A stretch of DNA of 38,069 bases from Candidatus Faecousia excrementigallinarum (GTDB lineage Bacteria; Bacillota; Clostridia; Oscillospirales; Oscillospiraceae), in the NCBI GenBank assembly GCA_018713285.1, contig DVFK01000083.1:1-38069 (forward strand), in the 5' to 3' direction. The position numbers and the translations under genes are program-made. The notes beneath the pieces are model-generated. The model saw only the letters and a program-made list of their open reading frames with translations. It did no database searches and was not told where the DNA came from. Of the stretch, positions 15,956 to 23,231 are shown piece by piece. The first letter of the stretch is position 1, and the number at the start of each line of letters is the position of its first letter.

Positions 15956-16342
15956 ATGAAGAAACTTACCGTCAAAAAGGGTGCCCAGTGCATGGCTTGC
16001 CTGGAGTGCGTCCGTGCCTGCTCCAACGCTTTCTACAAGGAATTCCACCAGGACCTTTCCTGCATCCAGATTGTGCAGAAGGGCGATGCGGTCAAGCCCA
16101 TGACCTGCATTCAGTGTGGAAAATGTGCCAAGGCCTGTGAGTTTGGTGCCATCACCCAGAATCCCAAGACCGGCGTTTACATGATCAACAAGAAGCTGTG
16201 TACCTCCTGCGGTAAGTGTGTGGAGGTGTGCCCCATGAAGGTCATGGTAGCCCCCAAGGAGGGTCCCACTTCCAAGTGCATTGCCTGCGGTATTTGCGTC
16301 AAAGCCTGTCCCATGGAAATTCTGGAAATTGTTGAGAAATAA
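15956..16342 (+). CDS. Polyferredoxin with four 4Fe-4S cluster motifs
   Basis: The 128-residue protein contains four complete C-x2-C-x2-C-x3-C motifs: C12/15/18/22, C51/54/57/61, C82/85/88/92 and C108/111/114/118, sixteen ligands in all plus an extra Cys36. Motifs 3 and 4 end in Cys-Pro, as in classical clostridial ferredoxin; the first two do not. The layout is like electron-transfer subunits (HydN/CooF/DmsB type), which shuttle electrons to a catalytic partner. Here it stands alone between its own promoter and a terminator, so the partner is encoded elsewhere. No signal peptide, hence cytoplasmic. GGGGA lies about ten bases before the ATG. Confidence 0.88.
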   Translation: MKKLTVKKGAQCMACLECVRACSNAFYKEFHQDLSCIQIVQKGDAVKPMTCIQCGKCAKACEFGAITQNPKTGVYMINKKLCTSCGKCVEVCPMKVMVAPKEGPTSKCIACGICVKACPMEILEIVEK

Positions 16343-16357
16343 TTTCTTAACCAAAGC

Positions 16358-16392
16358 CCTGCCTGCCGTCTATGCGGCAGGCAGGTTTTTTT
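16358..16392 (+). terminator. Terminator of the ferredoxin gene
   Basis: An 11-base perfect stem (16358-16368 / 16375-16385) rich in G+C is followed by seven T residues. Confidence 0.9.
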
Positions 16393-16472
16393 CACCGCCA
16401 TGTAAATTTGCTTGAAAAATAATTGAAAAGTGGATTTTATATGGATAATTCGTAAAATAATGTGGTTACCTG

Positions 16473-16501
16473 TTGCAATCAGGAATTTGCTGTGCTATAC
16501 T
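16473..16501 (+). promoter_or_regulatory. Promoter of the tandem LCP genes
   Basis: TTGCAA (16473-16478), 17 bases, TATACT (16496-16501) with a TGC extension before the -10. It reads into both LCP genes. Confidence 0.8.
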
Positions 16502-16551
16502 ATGCTAAGTTTGCATAAGACTGTAAAACCTGTATTGGAGTTGAGAAAATT

Positions 16552-17586
16552 ATGAACTCAGAGAATAAAAAAAGCGGCAGAAAAGGCAAGGGTGCGTTGA
16601 TTGCCCTTTGCGTGGTGCTGTCAGTTATTCTTGTGGTGTTGGTGGCAGCTACGGTTTTTGCGGAGGTTACACTGGGCAGAATCCGCCGCTCCGACCAGCA
16701 GAGCACCCTGTCTTCCAGTGAAATGGACGAACTTATCAACGCAACGGATCCCCATGACCCGGACTTTACCGGCCCTACTTATAATAAGGATGATGTGACG
16801 GTGCCCTCGGATACGGCACCGGAGATTATCAATGGAGAGCATGTTCTGAACATTCTTCTGGTAGGTACGGATAACGACGGCTCTTACAGAAGCCGCTCCG
16901 ATTCCATGATTCTTTGTACCATCGATACAGAGAAAAAGACCCTGACCATGACCTCCTTCCTGCGGGATATGTACCTGAATATCCCCGGTTACGGAAAGCA
17001 GAGAATCAATGTAGCCTACATGGTCGGCGGTTTCCCCATGCTGTATGATACGCTTCGGGAAAATTTCGGCGTGGTTGTGGACTATGGCGTGGAAGTGAAC
17101 TTTAATTCCTTCACCGAGGTCATCGACCGGGTAGGCGGCGTGGACATTACCCTGACTGCTGCGGAAGCGGCGCATATGCGGGGGATGGGCTTCGATGTGC
17201 AGGAAGGCCTGAATCACATGGACGGCGTGACGGCTTTGGCCCATGCCAGAAACCGGACCACCGGCTATGACGGCGATTTCAGCCGGACCAGCCGCCAAAG
17301 AGCGGTGCTGGAGGCCTTGTTTGAAAAGGCTTCGACTCTGGATGTAACCAGCCTGATGGGACTGGTGGACGCCATGATTCCCATGGTTGTGACCGATATG
17401 TCCAACCAGGAGATTATCTCCGCAGCCACTACCCTGGCACCGATTATGAGTGAGCTGGAACTGGTAAGCCAGCGGGTTCCTGCGGATGGCACCTACCAGA
17501 TGGCTATGATTGACGGTATGTCTGTGCTGCTGCCGGACTTCGATGCCAACCAGAAGCTGCTTCAGGACACCATTGGAGAAAATTGA
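16552..17586 (+). CDS. LytR-CpsA-Psr (LCP) family wall-polymer ligase, copy 1
   Basis: The 344-residue product has a short basic cytoplasmic start, one membrane helix (about 15-38) and an extracellular LCP domain from about residue 95. Conserved landmarks are LLVGTDNDG, SDSMILCTID, SFLRDMYLNIPG with the phosphate-binding Arg/Asp pair, and HARNRTT. LCP enzymes transfer lipid-linked glycopolymers such as teichoic acid or capsule to peptidoglycan. It is followed after about 50 bases by a close paralogue. No accessory C-terminal domain is present. Confidence 0.92.
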   Translation: MNSENKKSGRKGKGALIALCVVLSVILVVLVAATVFAEVTLGRIRRSDQQSTLSSSEMDELINATDPHDPDFTGPTYNKDDVTVPSDTAPEIINGEHVLNILLVGTDNDGSYRSRSDSMILCTIDTEKKTLTMTSFLRDMYLNIPGYGKQRINVAYMVGGFPMLYDTLRENFGVVVDYGVEVNFNSFTEVIDRVGGVDITLTAAEAAHMRGMGFDVQEGLNHMDGVTALAHARNRTTGYDGDFSRTSRQRAVLEALFEKASTLDVTSLMGLVDAMIPMVVTDMSNQEIISAATTLAPIMSELELVSQRVPADGTYQMAMIDGMSVLLPDFDANQKLLQDTIGEN

Positions 17587-17638
17587 GTTTCTTAATCCAC
17601 AGTGATCAACACTGAACATTTATATGGAGGAGAAAGCA

Positions 17639-18682
17639 ATGAGTGAAGCCAAGAAGCCCAGATCCAAGAAGCGGGTAGCTTTGACTGTGGTTTGCATTGT
17701 CCTGGCCGTAATCCTTGCGGCTGTGGTGGCAGTGACCATTTATGTGGAAGTTACTTTGGGACGGATACGCAGACCCGAACAGCAGGAGACCCTTTCCTCT
17801 GAACAAATTGAAAGCATTCTGAAGGAAACGGACCCCTATGATCCTGATTTTACCGGGCCTACTTATGACGAAGAAGATGTGACGGCACCTGAAACTGCTC
17901 CCGAGATTCTCAACGGAGAGCATGTCATCAATCTCCTTCTGGTGGGAACGGACAACGACGGCTCCTATCGGGGCCATTCCGACTCCATGATTCTGTGCAC
18001 CATCGACACAGAGAAAAAGACCCTGGTTATGACCTCCTTCCTGCGGGATATGTATATGCCTATTCCGGGGTATGGACAGAGCGGTCATGCCCAGCAGCGA
18101 ATCAATGTATCTTATATGAGCGGTGGATTCCCCATGCTGTATGAAACCCTGCGGGAGAACTTCGGCGTGGTGGTAGACTACGGCGTTGAGGTGAATTTCA
18201 ACTCCTTCCCCCAGGTTATCGATCAAGTGGGCGGCGTGGACATCACCTTGACCGCCAAGGAAGCTGCCCATATGCAGTCCATGGGCTTCCAGGTGCAGGA
18301 AGGTCTGAACCACATGGACGGCATTACGGCCCTGGCCCATGCCCGGAACCGTACCACCGATGGCACCGGTGACCTGAGCCGCAGCGGCCGCCAGAGAGCC
18401 GTGATAGAGGCACTGATTGCCAAGGCGACTACCCTGGACGCAACAAGCTTGCTGCGACTGGTCAACGCCCTGATTCCCATGGTGGTGACGGATATGACCA
18501 ACGGGGAAATTCTCTCTGCGGCCAAAGCCCTGGCCCCCATTGCCGGGGAGCTGGAGATTATCAGCCAGCGGATTCCGGCGGATGGAGAGTATCAGTTTGC
18601 TACCATCAACGGAGACAGTGTCATCCTGCCGGACTTTGATGCGGCCCGGAAGCTGCTCCAGGAAACCATCGGCAACACTTAA
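17639..18682 (+). CDS. LytR-CpsA-Psr (LCP) family wall-polymer ligase, copy 2
   Basis: The 347-residue protein is the tandem duplicate of the gene before it, with the same helix (about 11-34), the same LLVGTDNDG, SDSMILCTID, SFLRDMY and HARNRTT motifs and long identical stretches. It differs by a short insert after the IPGYG turn (QSGHA) and in the acidic juxtamembrane region. ATG 17639 is chosen over 17624 because GGAGGAG (17626-17633) lies directly before it. Both copies share the promoter at 16473, and a terminator follows this one. Confidence 0.92.
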   Translation: MSEAKKPRSKKRVALTVVCIVLAVILAAVVAVTIYVEVTLGRIRRPEQQETLSSEQIESILKETDPYDPDFTGPTYDEEDVTAPETAPEILNGEHVINLLLVGTDNDGSYRGHSDSMILCTIDTEKKTLVMTSFLRDMYMPIPGYGQSGHAQQRINVSYMSGGFPMLYETLRENFGVVVDYGVEVNFNSFPQVIDQVGGVDITLTAKEAAHMQSMGFQVQEGLNHMDGITALAHARNRTTDGTGDLSRSGRQRAVIEALIAKATTLDATSLLRLVNALIPMVVTDMTNGEILSAAKALAPIAGELEIISQRIPADGEYQFATINGDSVILPDFDAARKLLQETIGNT

Positions 18683-18690
18683 AATGTTAA

Positions 18691-18728
18691 AATGCCGGAA
18701 GTCTCAAGACTTCCGGCATTTGCTTTTT
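18691..18728. terminator. Bidirectional terminator after the LCP pair
   Basis: A 14-base stem (18691-18704 / 18707-18720) is followed by a T-rich run on the plus strand and flanked by A-runs that give T-runs on the minus strand. It separates the LCP pair from a convergent gene. Confidence 0.82.
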
Positions 18729-18730
18729 CT

Positions 18731-19042
18731 TCAGCCCTGGACAAAGCCCAATGTCCAGTAATCCAGATACACGATTTTTTCCGGGGAAGTGCCCATGGTT
18801 ACCCGCTGGCAGCGGACCTTCCACACATCGGAGCCCCGGAGCTTCTCCGCCCGGATTTCAAACACATGGTTCAGACTCCTGCCCTCCATGTACTTGTCTG
18901 CCTTGGTGAAGCGAATCAGCTCCAGACGGCGGAAGTCATTGGTGGGAAAGGCGTTGCGGATACACAGCCCGAACATGGTCTGGGCATCCTGAATACTGCC
19001 CATTTCAAAGACACTTCGAATCATGGCACGATAATCTTCCAT
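18731..19042 (-). CDS. Uncharacterised 103-residue protein
   Basis: I do not recognise this family. The soluble 103-residue product begins with a short helical part (residues 1-35), then has alternating charged strands and ends with a motif KIVYLDYWTLGF. It has no signal peptide, cysteine pair or membrane helix. AAAGGAGG gives a strong ribosome binding site. It follows the FlK-like thioesterase gene after 12 bases and shares its promoter, so it may act in the same small pathway. Confidence 0.7.
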   Translation of the reverse strand: MEDYRAMIRSVFEMGSIQDAQTMFGLCIRNAFPTNDFRRLELIRFTKADKYMEGRSLNHVFEIRAEKLRGSDVWKVRCQRVTMGTSPEKIVYLDYWTLGFVQG

Positions 19043-19054
19043 AGAGAACCTCCT

Positions 19055-19441
19055 TTACAGCTTGGCGTAAACCTTATCCAAAAAACGCTGGGTGTCCACC
19101 AGGGCACGCTTGTGGGTACCCTCTCCGATTTTTCCGGCCTCGTCAAAAGCCGTCACCTGAAAGGTAATCACATTCCCTTCCACCTGAGTGACCACCGCTT
19201 CGGCCCGGACTTCCAGTCCAACCGGAGTGGCACTGATATGCTGGATGGACAGCTCTGTGCCCACAGTGGTTTTCTCCGGGGGCAAAACCGGAGCCAGGGC
19301 TTCGCAGGCGGCGCCTTCCATCAGCGCAGCCATGCAGGGGGTAGCGTATACCAAAAGACTTCCGGAGCCCACCTCCCGGGCGGTATCCTCCCGCTCCACC
19401 AGGGCGGAAGCTTCTCCGGTCAAACCAACAGTAATTTCCAT
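19055..19441 (-). CDS. FlK-like hotdog thioesterase
   Basis: The 128-residue protein is a single hotdog-fold thioesterase of the FlK (fluoroacetyl-CoA thioesterase-like) group. Thr34 (in VYATP), Glu42 (in MEGAACEAL) and His68 (in SIQHISATP) have the same spacing as the Thr42-Glu50-His76 triad known for FlK. Such enzymes split acyl-CoA esters in the cytoplasm. The group is widespread in Clostridia that never meet fluoroacetate, so the real substrate is probably another short acyl-CoA. A strong promoter lies just upstream and the unknown 103-residue gene follows. Confidence 0.85.
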   Translation of the reverse strand: MEITVGLTGEASALVEREDTAREVGSGSLLVYATPCMAALMEGAACEALAPVLPPEKTTVGTELSIQHISATPVGLEVRAEAVVTQVEGNVITFQVTAFDEAGKIGEGTHKRALVDTQRFLDKVYAKL

Positions 19442-19464
19442 ATTCCATCCTCCTGTCTATGTTC

Positions 19465-19493
19465 AATATAGCCCAAAATAAAACCGGTGTCAA
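19465..19493 (-). promoter_or_regulatory. Promoter of the thioesterase operon
   Basis: On the minus strand a perfect TTGACA (19493-19488), 17 bases and TATATT (19470-19465). It is only ten bases from the divergent pncB promoter. Confidence 0.82.
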
Positions 19494-19503
19494 TAAAAAA
19501 AGA

Positions 19504-19532
19504 TTGCTATTTTTTGGCGGGGGAATTATAAT
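19504..19532 (+). promoter_or_regulatory. Promoter of pncB
   Basis: TTGCTA (19504-19509), 17 bases containing a G-run, and a perfect TATAAT (19527-19532). It diverges from the thioesterase promoter. Confidence 0.8.
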
Positions 19533-19561
19533 GAAGGCAATAAAACAGTGAGGTGAGCCAA

Positions 19562-21016
19562 ATGGTCTCGAATGAAAAACTGAATCTTACCATGCTTTGC
19601 GATTTTTACGAATTAACCATGGGCAACGGTTATTTTGAAAATGGATTCAAAGACCGGATTTGCTACTTCGATGTGTTCTTCCGTCAGTGCCCCGACGGCG
19701 GCGGCTTTGCCATTGCCGCAGGACTGGAGCAGATCATCGATTATATCAAGAACCTCCACTTTGCCCCGGAGGATATTGCCTATCTTCGGAGCAGAAACCT
19801 GTTCTCCGAGGGATTCCTGGAGTACTTGGCAGACTTCCGCTTCACAGGCGACATCTGGGCAGTGCCGGAGGGTACACCCATTTTTCCCAAGGAGCCCATT
19901 ATGGTTGTTCGGGCCCCGGCCATTGAGGCTCAGCTGGTGGAGACCTTTATTCTGCTGTCCATCAACCATCAGAGCCTGATTGCCACCAAGGCCAACCGGG
20001 TGGTGCGGGCTGCGGAAGGTCGGACAGTGCTGGAGTTTGGTTCCCGCCGGGCCCAGGGTGCGGATGCGGCCATTCTGGGTGCAAGAGCTGCCTACATCGG
20101 CGGCTGCAACGGCACGGCCTGTACCATCTCCGACCAGCTTTACGGCGTTCTGGCAGGAGGCACCATGGCCCACTCCTGGGTGCAGATGTTTGACACGGAG
20201 TACGAGGCCTTCAAGACCTACTGCCAGCTCTATCCCCACAATGCCACCCTCCTGGTGGATACCTACAACACCCTGCAATCCGGTTTGCCCAATGCCATCC
20301 GGGCCTTCAACGAAGTGCTCAAGCCCATGGGCATTACCAAGTGCGGCATCCGTATGGACTCCGGCGACATGGCATACCTGTCCCGGAAGGCCCGGAAGAT
20401 GCTGGATGAGGCGGGCTGGACCGAGTGCCAGATTTCCGTATCCAATGCTTTGGACGAGTACCTGATTGAGAACCTGCTCCATCAGGGGGCAAAAATCGAT
20501 ATGTTCGGCGTAGGTGAGCGGCTGATTACCGCCAAGAGCGAGCCGGTATTCGGCGGCGTGTATAAGCTGGTGGCGGTGGAGAAGGACGACGGCACCATCG
20601 TTCCCAAGATTAAGATTTCCGAAAATATCGGAAAGATTACCAACCCCCACTTCAAGAAGCTCTACCGCTTCTATGGCAACGATACCGGGAAGGCCATTGC
20701 GGACTATATGTGCCTGCACGACGAAACCGTAGATGATTCCGGAGAAATGGAAATCTTTGACCCGGAAGCCACCTGGAAGACCAAAACCGTTTATAATTTC
20801 ACTGCCCGGGAGCTGCTGGTTCCCATTTTTAAGGGCGGCGAGCTGGTGTATGATTGCCCGGATTTGCAGCAGGTGCGGCAGTATTGCCTGGAGCAGGTGG
20901 ACACTTTGTGGGACGAGGTCAAGCGCTTTGACAACCCCCACAACTACTATGTGGACCTGTCCCAGAAGCTCTGGGACATCAAGAACGATTTGCTGCGGCA
21001 CCACGGCGAGCAATGA
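19562..21016 (+). CDS. pncB: Nicotinate phosphoribosyltransferase
   Basis: The 484-residue enzyme makes nicotinate mononucleotide from nicotinate and PRPP, the entry step of NAD salvage. Family landmarks are DFYELTMGNGYF at the N-terminus, EFGSRRAQG near residue 160, the GGTMAHSWVQMF segment with the His region of the active site near 200, VDTYNTLQSG and RMDSGDMAYLSR. Length and order are those of the long Firmicutes PncB. ATG 19562 is preferred to a GTG at 19553 because GAGGTGAG spans that GTG. The stop overlaps the start of the next membrane protein gene (ATGA), so the two are coupled. Confidence 0.94.
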   Translation: MVSNEKLNLTMLCDFYELTMGNGYFENGFKDRICYFDVFFRQCPDGGGFAIAAGLEQIIDYIKNLHFAPEDIAYLRSRNLFSEGFLEYLADFRFTGDIWAVPEGTPIFPKEPIMVVRAPAIEAQLVETFILLSINHQSLIATKANRVVRAAEGRTVLEFGSRRAQGADAAILGARAAYIGGCNGTACTISDQLYGVLAGGTMAHSWVQMFDTEYEAFKTYCQLYPHNATLLVDTYNTLQSGLPNAIRAFNEVLKPMGITKCGIRMDSGDMAYLSRKARKMLDEAGWTECQISVSNALDEYLIENLLHQGAKIDMFGVGERLITAKSEPVFGGVYKLVAVEKDDGTIVPKIKISENIGKITNPHFKKLYRFYGNDTGKAIADYMCLHDETVDDSGEMEIFDPEATWKTKTVYNFTARELLVPIFKGGELVYDCPDLQQVRQYCLEQVDTLWDEVKRFDNPHNYYVDLSQKLWDIKNDLLRHHGEQ

Positions 21017-21531
21017 AAATGACCCAGGCAAAGGCCATTGCCGTAGGGGGTGTCCTTGCGGCTATGGCGGTGGTGATCCAGGGGCTGGGCGGACTGATCC
21101 CCATTGCCACCTTCGTCCTGCCGGTGCTGTGTATGTTCCTGGAATGTGTGGTTCTGAGAATGTGCGGCAAGCGGCTGACCTGGGCTTGGTTCGGGGCTGT
21201 GGCCATATTGGGGCTGCTGGTTGGTCCGGATAAGGAATCGGCCATGCTGTTTCTGCTGCTGGGCTATTATCCCATTGTAAAACCCAGCTTGGACCGGCTG
21301 CCCCTTTCCTGGCTGTGGAAGCTTCTGCTGTTTCAGTGTGTAGTGGCCATTGCTTACCTGATTCTCATTTATCTTCTGGGAATGGAGCAGCTGATACAGG
21401 AGTATATGGGGCTTGGACTTTGGTTTTTCGTGGCCATGCTTCTGATGGGCAATGTGACCTTCCTGCTTCTGGATAAGGCGCTGGATCGATTCCTCAAAAT
21501 CAGCAGGACAAGAAAATCGAGAAAGTTTTGA
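21013..21531 (+). CDS. Polytopic membrane protein, possible ECF-type S subunit
   Basis: The 172-residue product has about five to six hydrophobic helices. The first half, with AVGGVLAAMAVVIQ and GLIPIATFVLPVLCM, resembles the start of ECF substrate-binding (S) subunits, including the small-residue-rich first helix that contacts EcfT. It overlaps the pncB stop by four bases, so it is translated with it. If it is an S subunit, nicotinate or a related NAD precursor would be the natural guess, and the ECF module at 7.6-10.1 kb could drive it. The family assignment is inference; the protein could equally be an unrelated membrane protein. Confidence 0.6.
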   Translation: MKMTQAKAIAVGGVLAAMAVVIQGLGGLIPIATFVLPVLCMFLECVVLRMCGKRLTWAWFGAVAILGLLVGPDKESAMLFLLLGYYPIVKPSLDRLPLSWLWKLLLFQCVVAIAYLILIYLLGMEQLIQEYMGLGLWFFVAMLLMGNVTFLLLDKALDRFLKISRTRKSRKF

Positions 21532-21542
21532 AAGGCGTGGCT

Positions 21543-21788
21543 ATGGAAGACCGGTGGACGCTGTATATGATTGAGTGTGCCGACGGCACCTTCTATACAG
21601 GAATCGCCCGGGATTTGGAAAGAAGGCTTTCCCAGCACGGTACGCCCCGGGGAGCCAAATACACCAGAGGCCGGGGACCCTTTATCCTGCGGTATACGGA
21701 AACCGACCTGACCCACTCCCAGGCCCTTTCCCGGGAGCGGCAAATCAAGGCCCTGTCCCGGCAGGAAAAGGAAAATCTATGGAAATAG
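21543..21788 (+). CDS. GIY-YIG domain protein (UPF0213-like)
   Basis: The 81-residue protein is a minimal GIY-YIG fold: LYMIECADGTFYTGIARDLERRLSQH holds the two key strands (here YMI and YTG) and the conserved Arg, and SRERQIKALSRQEK forms the closing helix with its Glu. Small proteins of this type are common in bacteria and may be nucleases, but activity is not proven for most. An earlier TTG (21528) and GTG (21537) are possible starts; ATG 21543 is chosen, with only a weak ribosome binding site, suggesting coupling to the upstream gene that ends 11 bases before. Confidence 0.82.
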   Translation: MEDRWTLYMIECADGTFYTGIARDLERRLSQHGTPRGAKYTRGRGPFILRYTETDLTHSQALSRERQIKALSRQEKENLWK

Positions 21789-21791
21789 AAT

Positions 21792-21834
21792 ACACCGGCA
21801 GCAGTTCCTGGAAAGCAGGGGCTGCTGCCGGTGT
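21792..21834. terminator. Large hairpin between convergent genes
   Basis: A 13-base perfect stem (21792-21804 / 21822-21834) holds a smaller CCTG/CAGG stem in its loop. It sits between the stop codons of the GIY-YIG and YibE/F genes. T-runs on either side are short, so termination strength is uncertain. Confidence 0.6.
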
Positions 21835-21838
21835 TCAT

Positions 21839-23008
21839 TTACTTTTCTGTGCGCTTGAAAGCACAGGCGGAAATGAGAGCGGTCAGGGGAATGGACAGTA
21901 TCACACCGATGCTGCCTGCCACGGCGCTGATCAGTTCGATGGAGAAGAAGGAGGAACTGATAAACTGGTGGAAGGAGAGGTTCAATGTGGAGAAATACAA
22001 AATGAGGGTAAAGCTGCTGCCCAAGAAGGCAAGAATCAGGGTGTTGGTCATGGTACCTACCATGTCCCTTCCGATGTTCATACCGGAGCGGAACAGTTCC
22101 TTCCGGGAGAGGCTGGGATTGGCATTGCTGACTTCGCAGAGGGAGGAGGACAGCCCCATGGTCACATCCAGAACGGCACCCAGGGTGCTGATCATAATGC
22201 CGCCCACCAGCAGTCCCTTGATTCCAATGGAGGAACCGGCCTGCCGCAGCTGCAAAAGAGGCTCTACATCCGTCATTCGCAGACCGTCGATTTTGCAAAG
22301 CCATTGGGCAACCAGTCCAAAAACCATTGCCAGCAGGGTTCCGGAGATGGCTCCCAGCATGGCACAGATGGTTTTCTTCTGAATTCCTCCCAGAATGGTG
22401 AGGGTGACGACGGCAATGTAGGTGCAGCAAAGGAATATGGTGGGCAGGGTGGAAAAGCCCTTCTTTAACCCGGGAATCAGCAGGAAGAACAGCACTGCCA
22501 GGGTGAAGAACAGCCCTGCCAGGGACTTGGCGCCGGTCTTTCCGCCTACGGCCACGGCGGCAATCAGGAACAAAACCACAACGATGGTGAGGGGTACAAT
22601 CCGGTTGTACTCAAATACTGTGGCGGTATGGGTACCGTCCTGGTAGGTGGAGATGGTGAGTACGGCACTGTCACCCACTTCCAGGGGGCCGCCATACAGG
22701 GGGCCCACATAGTTGTAAACCTGTAGGGTTTCACCCTTATACTGTCCGGAGGTGACTTCCACCAGCATCAGCTGCTCACCCCGCCAGCCTCCGTCATCCG
22801 CAGGAGCCTGGGTGGTGTTGTCCGACAGGATTTCCAGGATGGTTCCCGTGTCGTATTCCACATACTCAGAAGGGGAGGGGGCTTCCTCTTTTTCCGGCTG
22901 CACCATCCAGTAAGCTGCGGCAAAGAGCACAAGGGCTGCCAGCAGCACCAGACAGCTGAGTTTGTTTTGACGCAGCCACAAGGCAGGCTGCAATTTTCTC
23001 TTTTTCAT
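21839..23008 (-). CDS. YibE/F family membrane protein
   Basis: The 389-residue protein has a basic start, a first helix (about 17-35), an extracellular segment of about 110 residues with a small beta domain, then seven or so helices. The hallmark YibE/F region includes GGIMISTLGAVLDVTMG and RSGMNIGRDMVGTMTNTLILAFLGSS. The family is found widely in Firmicutes as single or paired genes; its transport or regulatory role is not established. The ATG at 23008 follows AGAAAGGAAA. It has its own strong promoter and is transcribed away from the large surface protein gene. Confidence 0.9.
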   Translation of the reverse strand: MKKRKLQPALWLRQNKLSCLVLLAALVLFAAAYWMVQPEKEEAPSPSEYVEYDTGTILEILSDNTTQAPADDGGWRGEQLMLVEVTSGQYKGETLQVYNYVGPLYGGPLEVGDSAVLTISTYQDGTHTATVFEYNRIVPLTIVVVLFLIAAVAVGGKTGAKSLAGLFFTLAVLFFLLIPGLKKGFSTLPTIFLCCTYIAVVTLTILGGIQKKTICAMLGAISGTLLAMVFGLVAQWLCKIDGLRMTDVEPLLQLRQAGSSIGIKGLLVGGIMISTLGAVLDVTMGLSSSLCEVSNANPSLSRKELFRSGMNIGRDMVGTMTNTLILAFLGSSFTLILYFSTLNLSFHQFISSSFFSIELISAVAGSIGVILSIPLTALISACAFKRTEK

Positions 23009-23044
23009 AGGGGTTTCCTTTCTGATGATTCGCTTATAGTAGAA

Positions 23045-23073
23045 ACGATACCATTTCCTGACAGGTCTGTCAA
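23045..23073 (-). promoter_or_regulatory. Promoter of the YibE/F gene
   Basis: On the minus strand TTGACA (23073-23068), a 17-base spacer and TATCGT (23050-23045). A GACCTGTCAGG inverted repeat lies in the spacer region and could be an operator; I cannot name a regulator. Confidence 0.7.
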
Positions 23074-23169
23074 GCCTGTTTCGGGGTCTTGCCCATACCA
23101 TTGGTAAAATTCATGTAATTATTTGGGAAAATCTCACATCTGCCTATGGATTTTTTTCGTGAATTGTTG

Positions 23170-23175
23170 TATACT
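23170..23175 (+). promoter_or_regulatory. Probable -10 box of the surface protein gene
   Basis: TATACT stands 56 bases before the start codon. The hexamer 17 bases upstream (TGGATT) is a poor -35. AAAGGAAGG gives the ribosome binding site at 23215-23223. Confidence 0.45.
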
Positions 23176-23231
23176 GTAAATACACTATGGTGGGGCGTGC
23201 GCCCTGCCCAAAAGAAAGGAAGGTTTACAAG

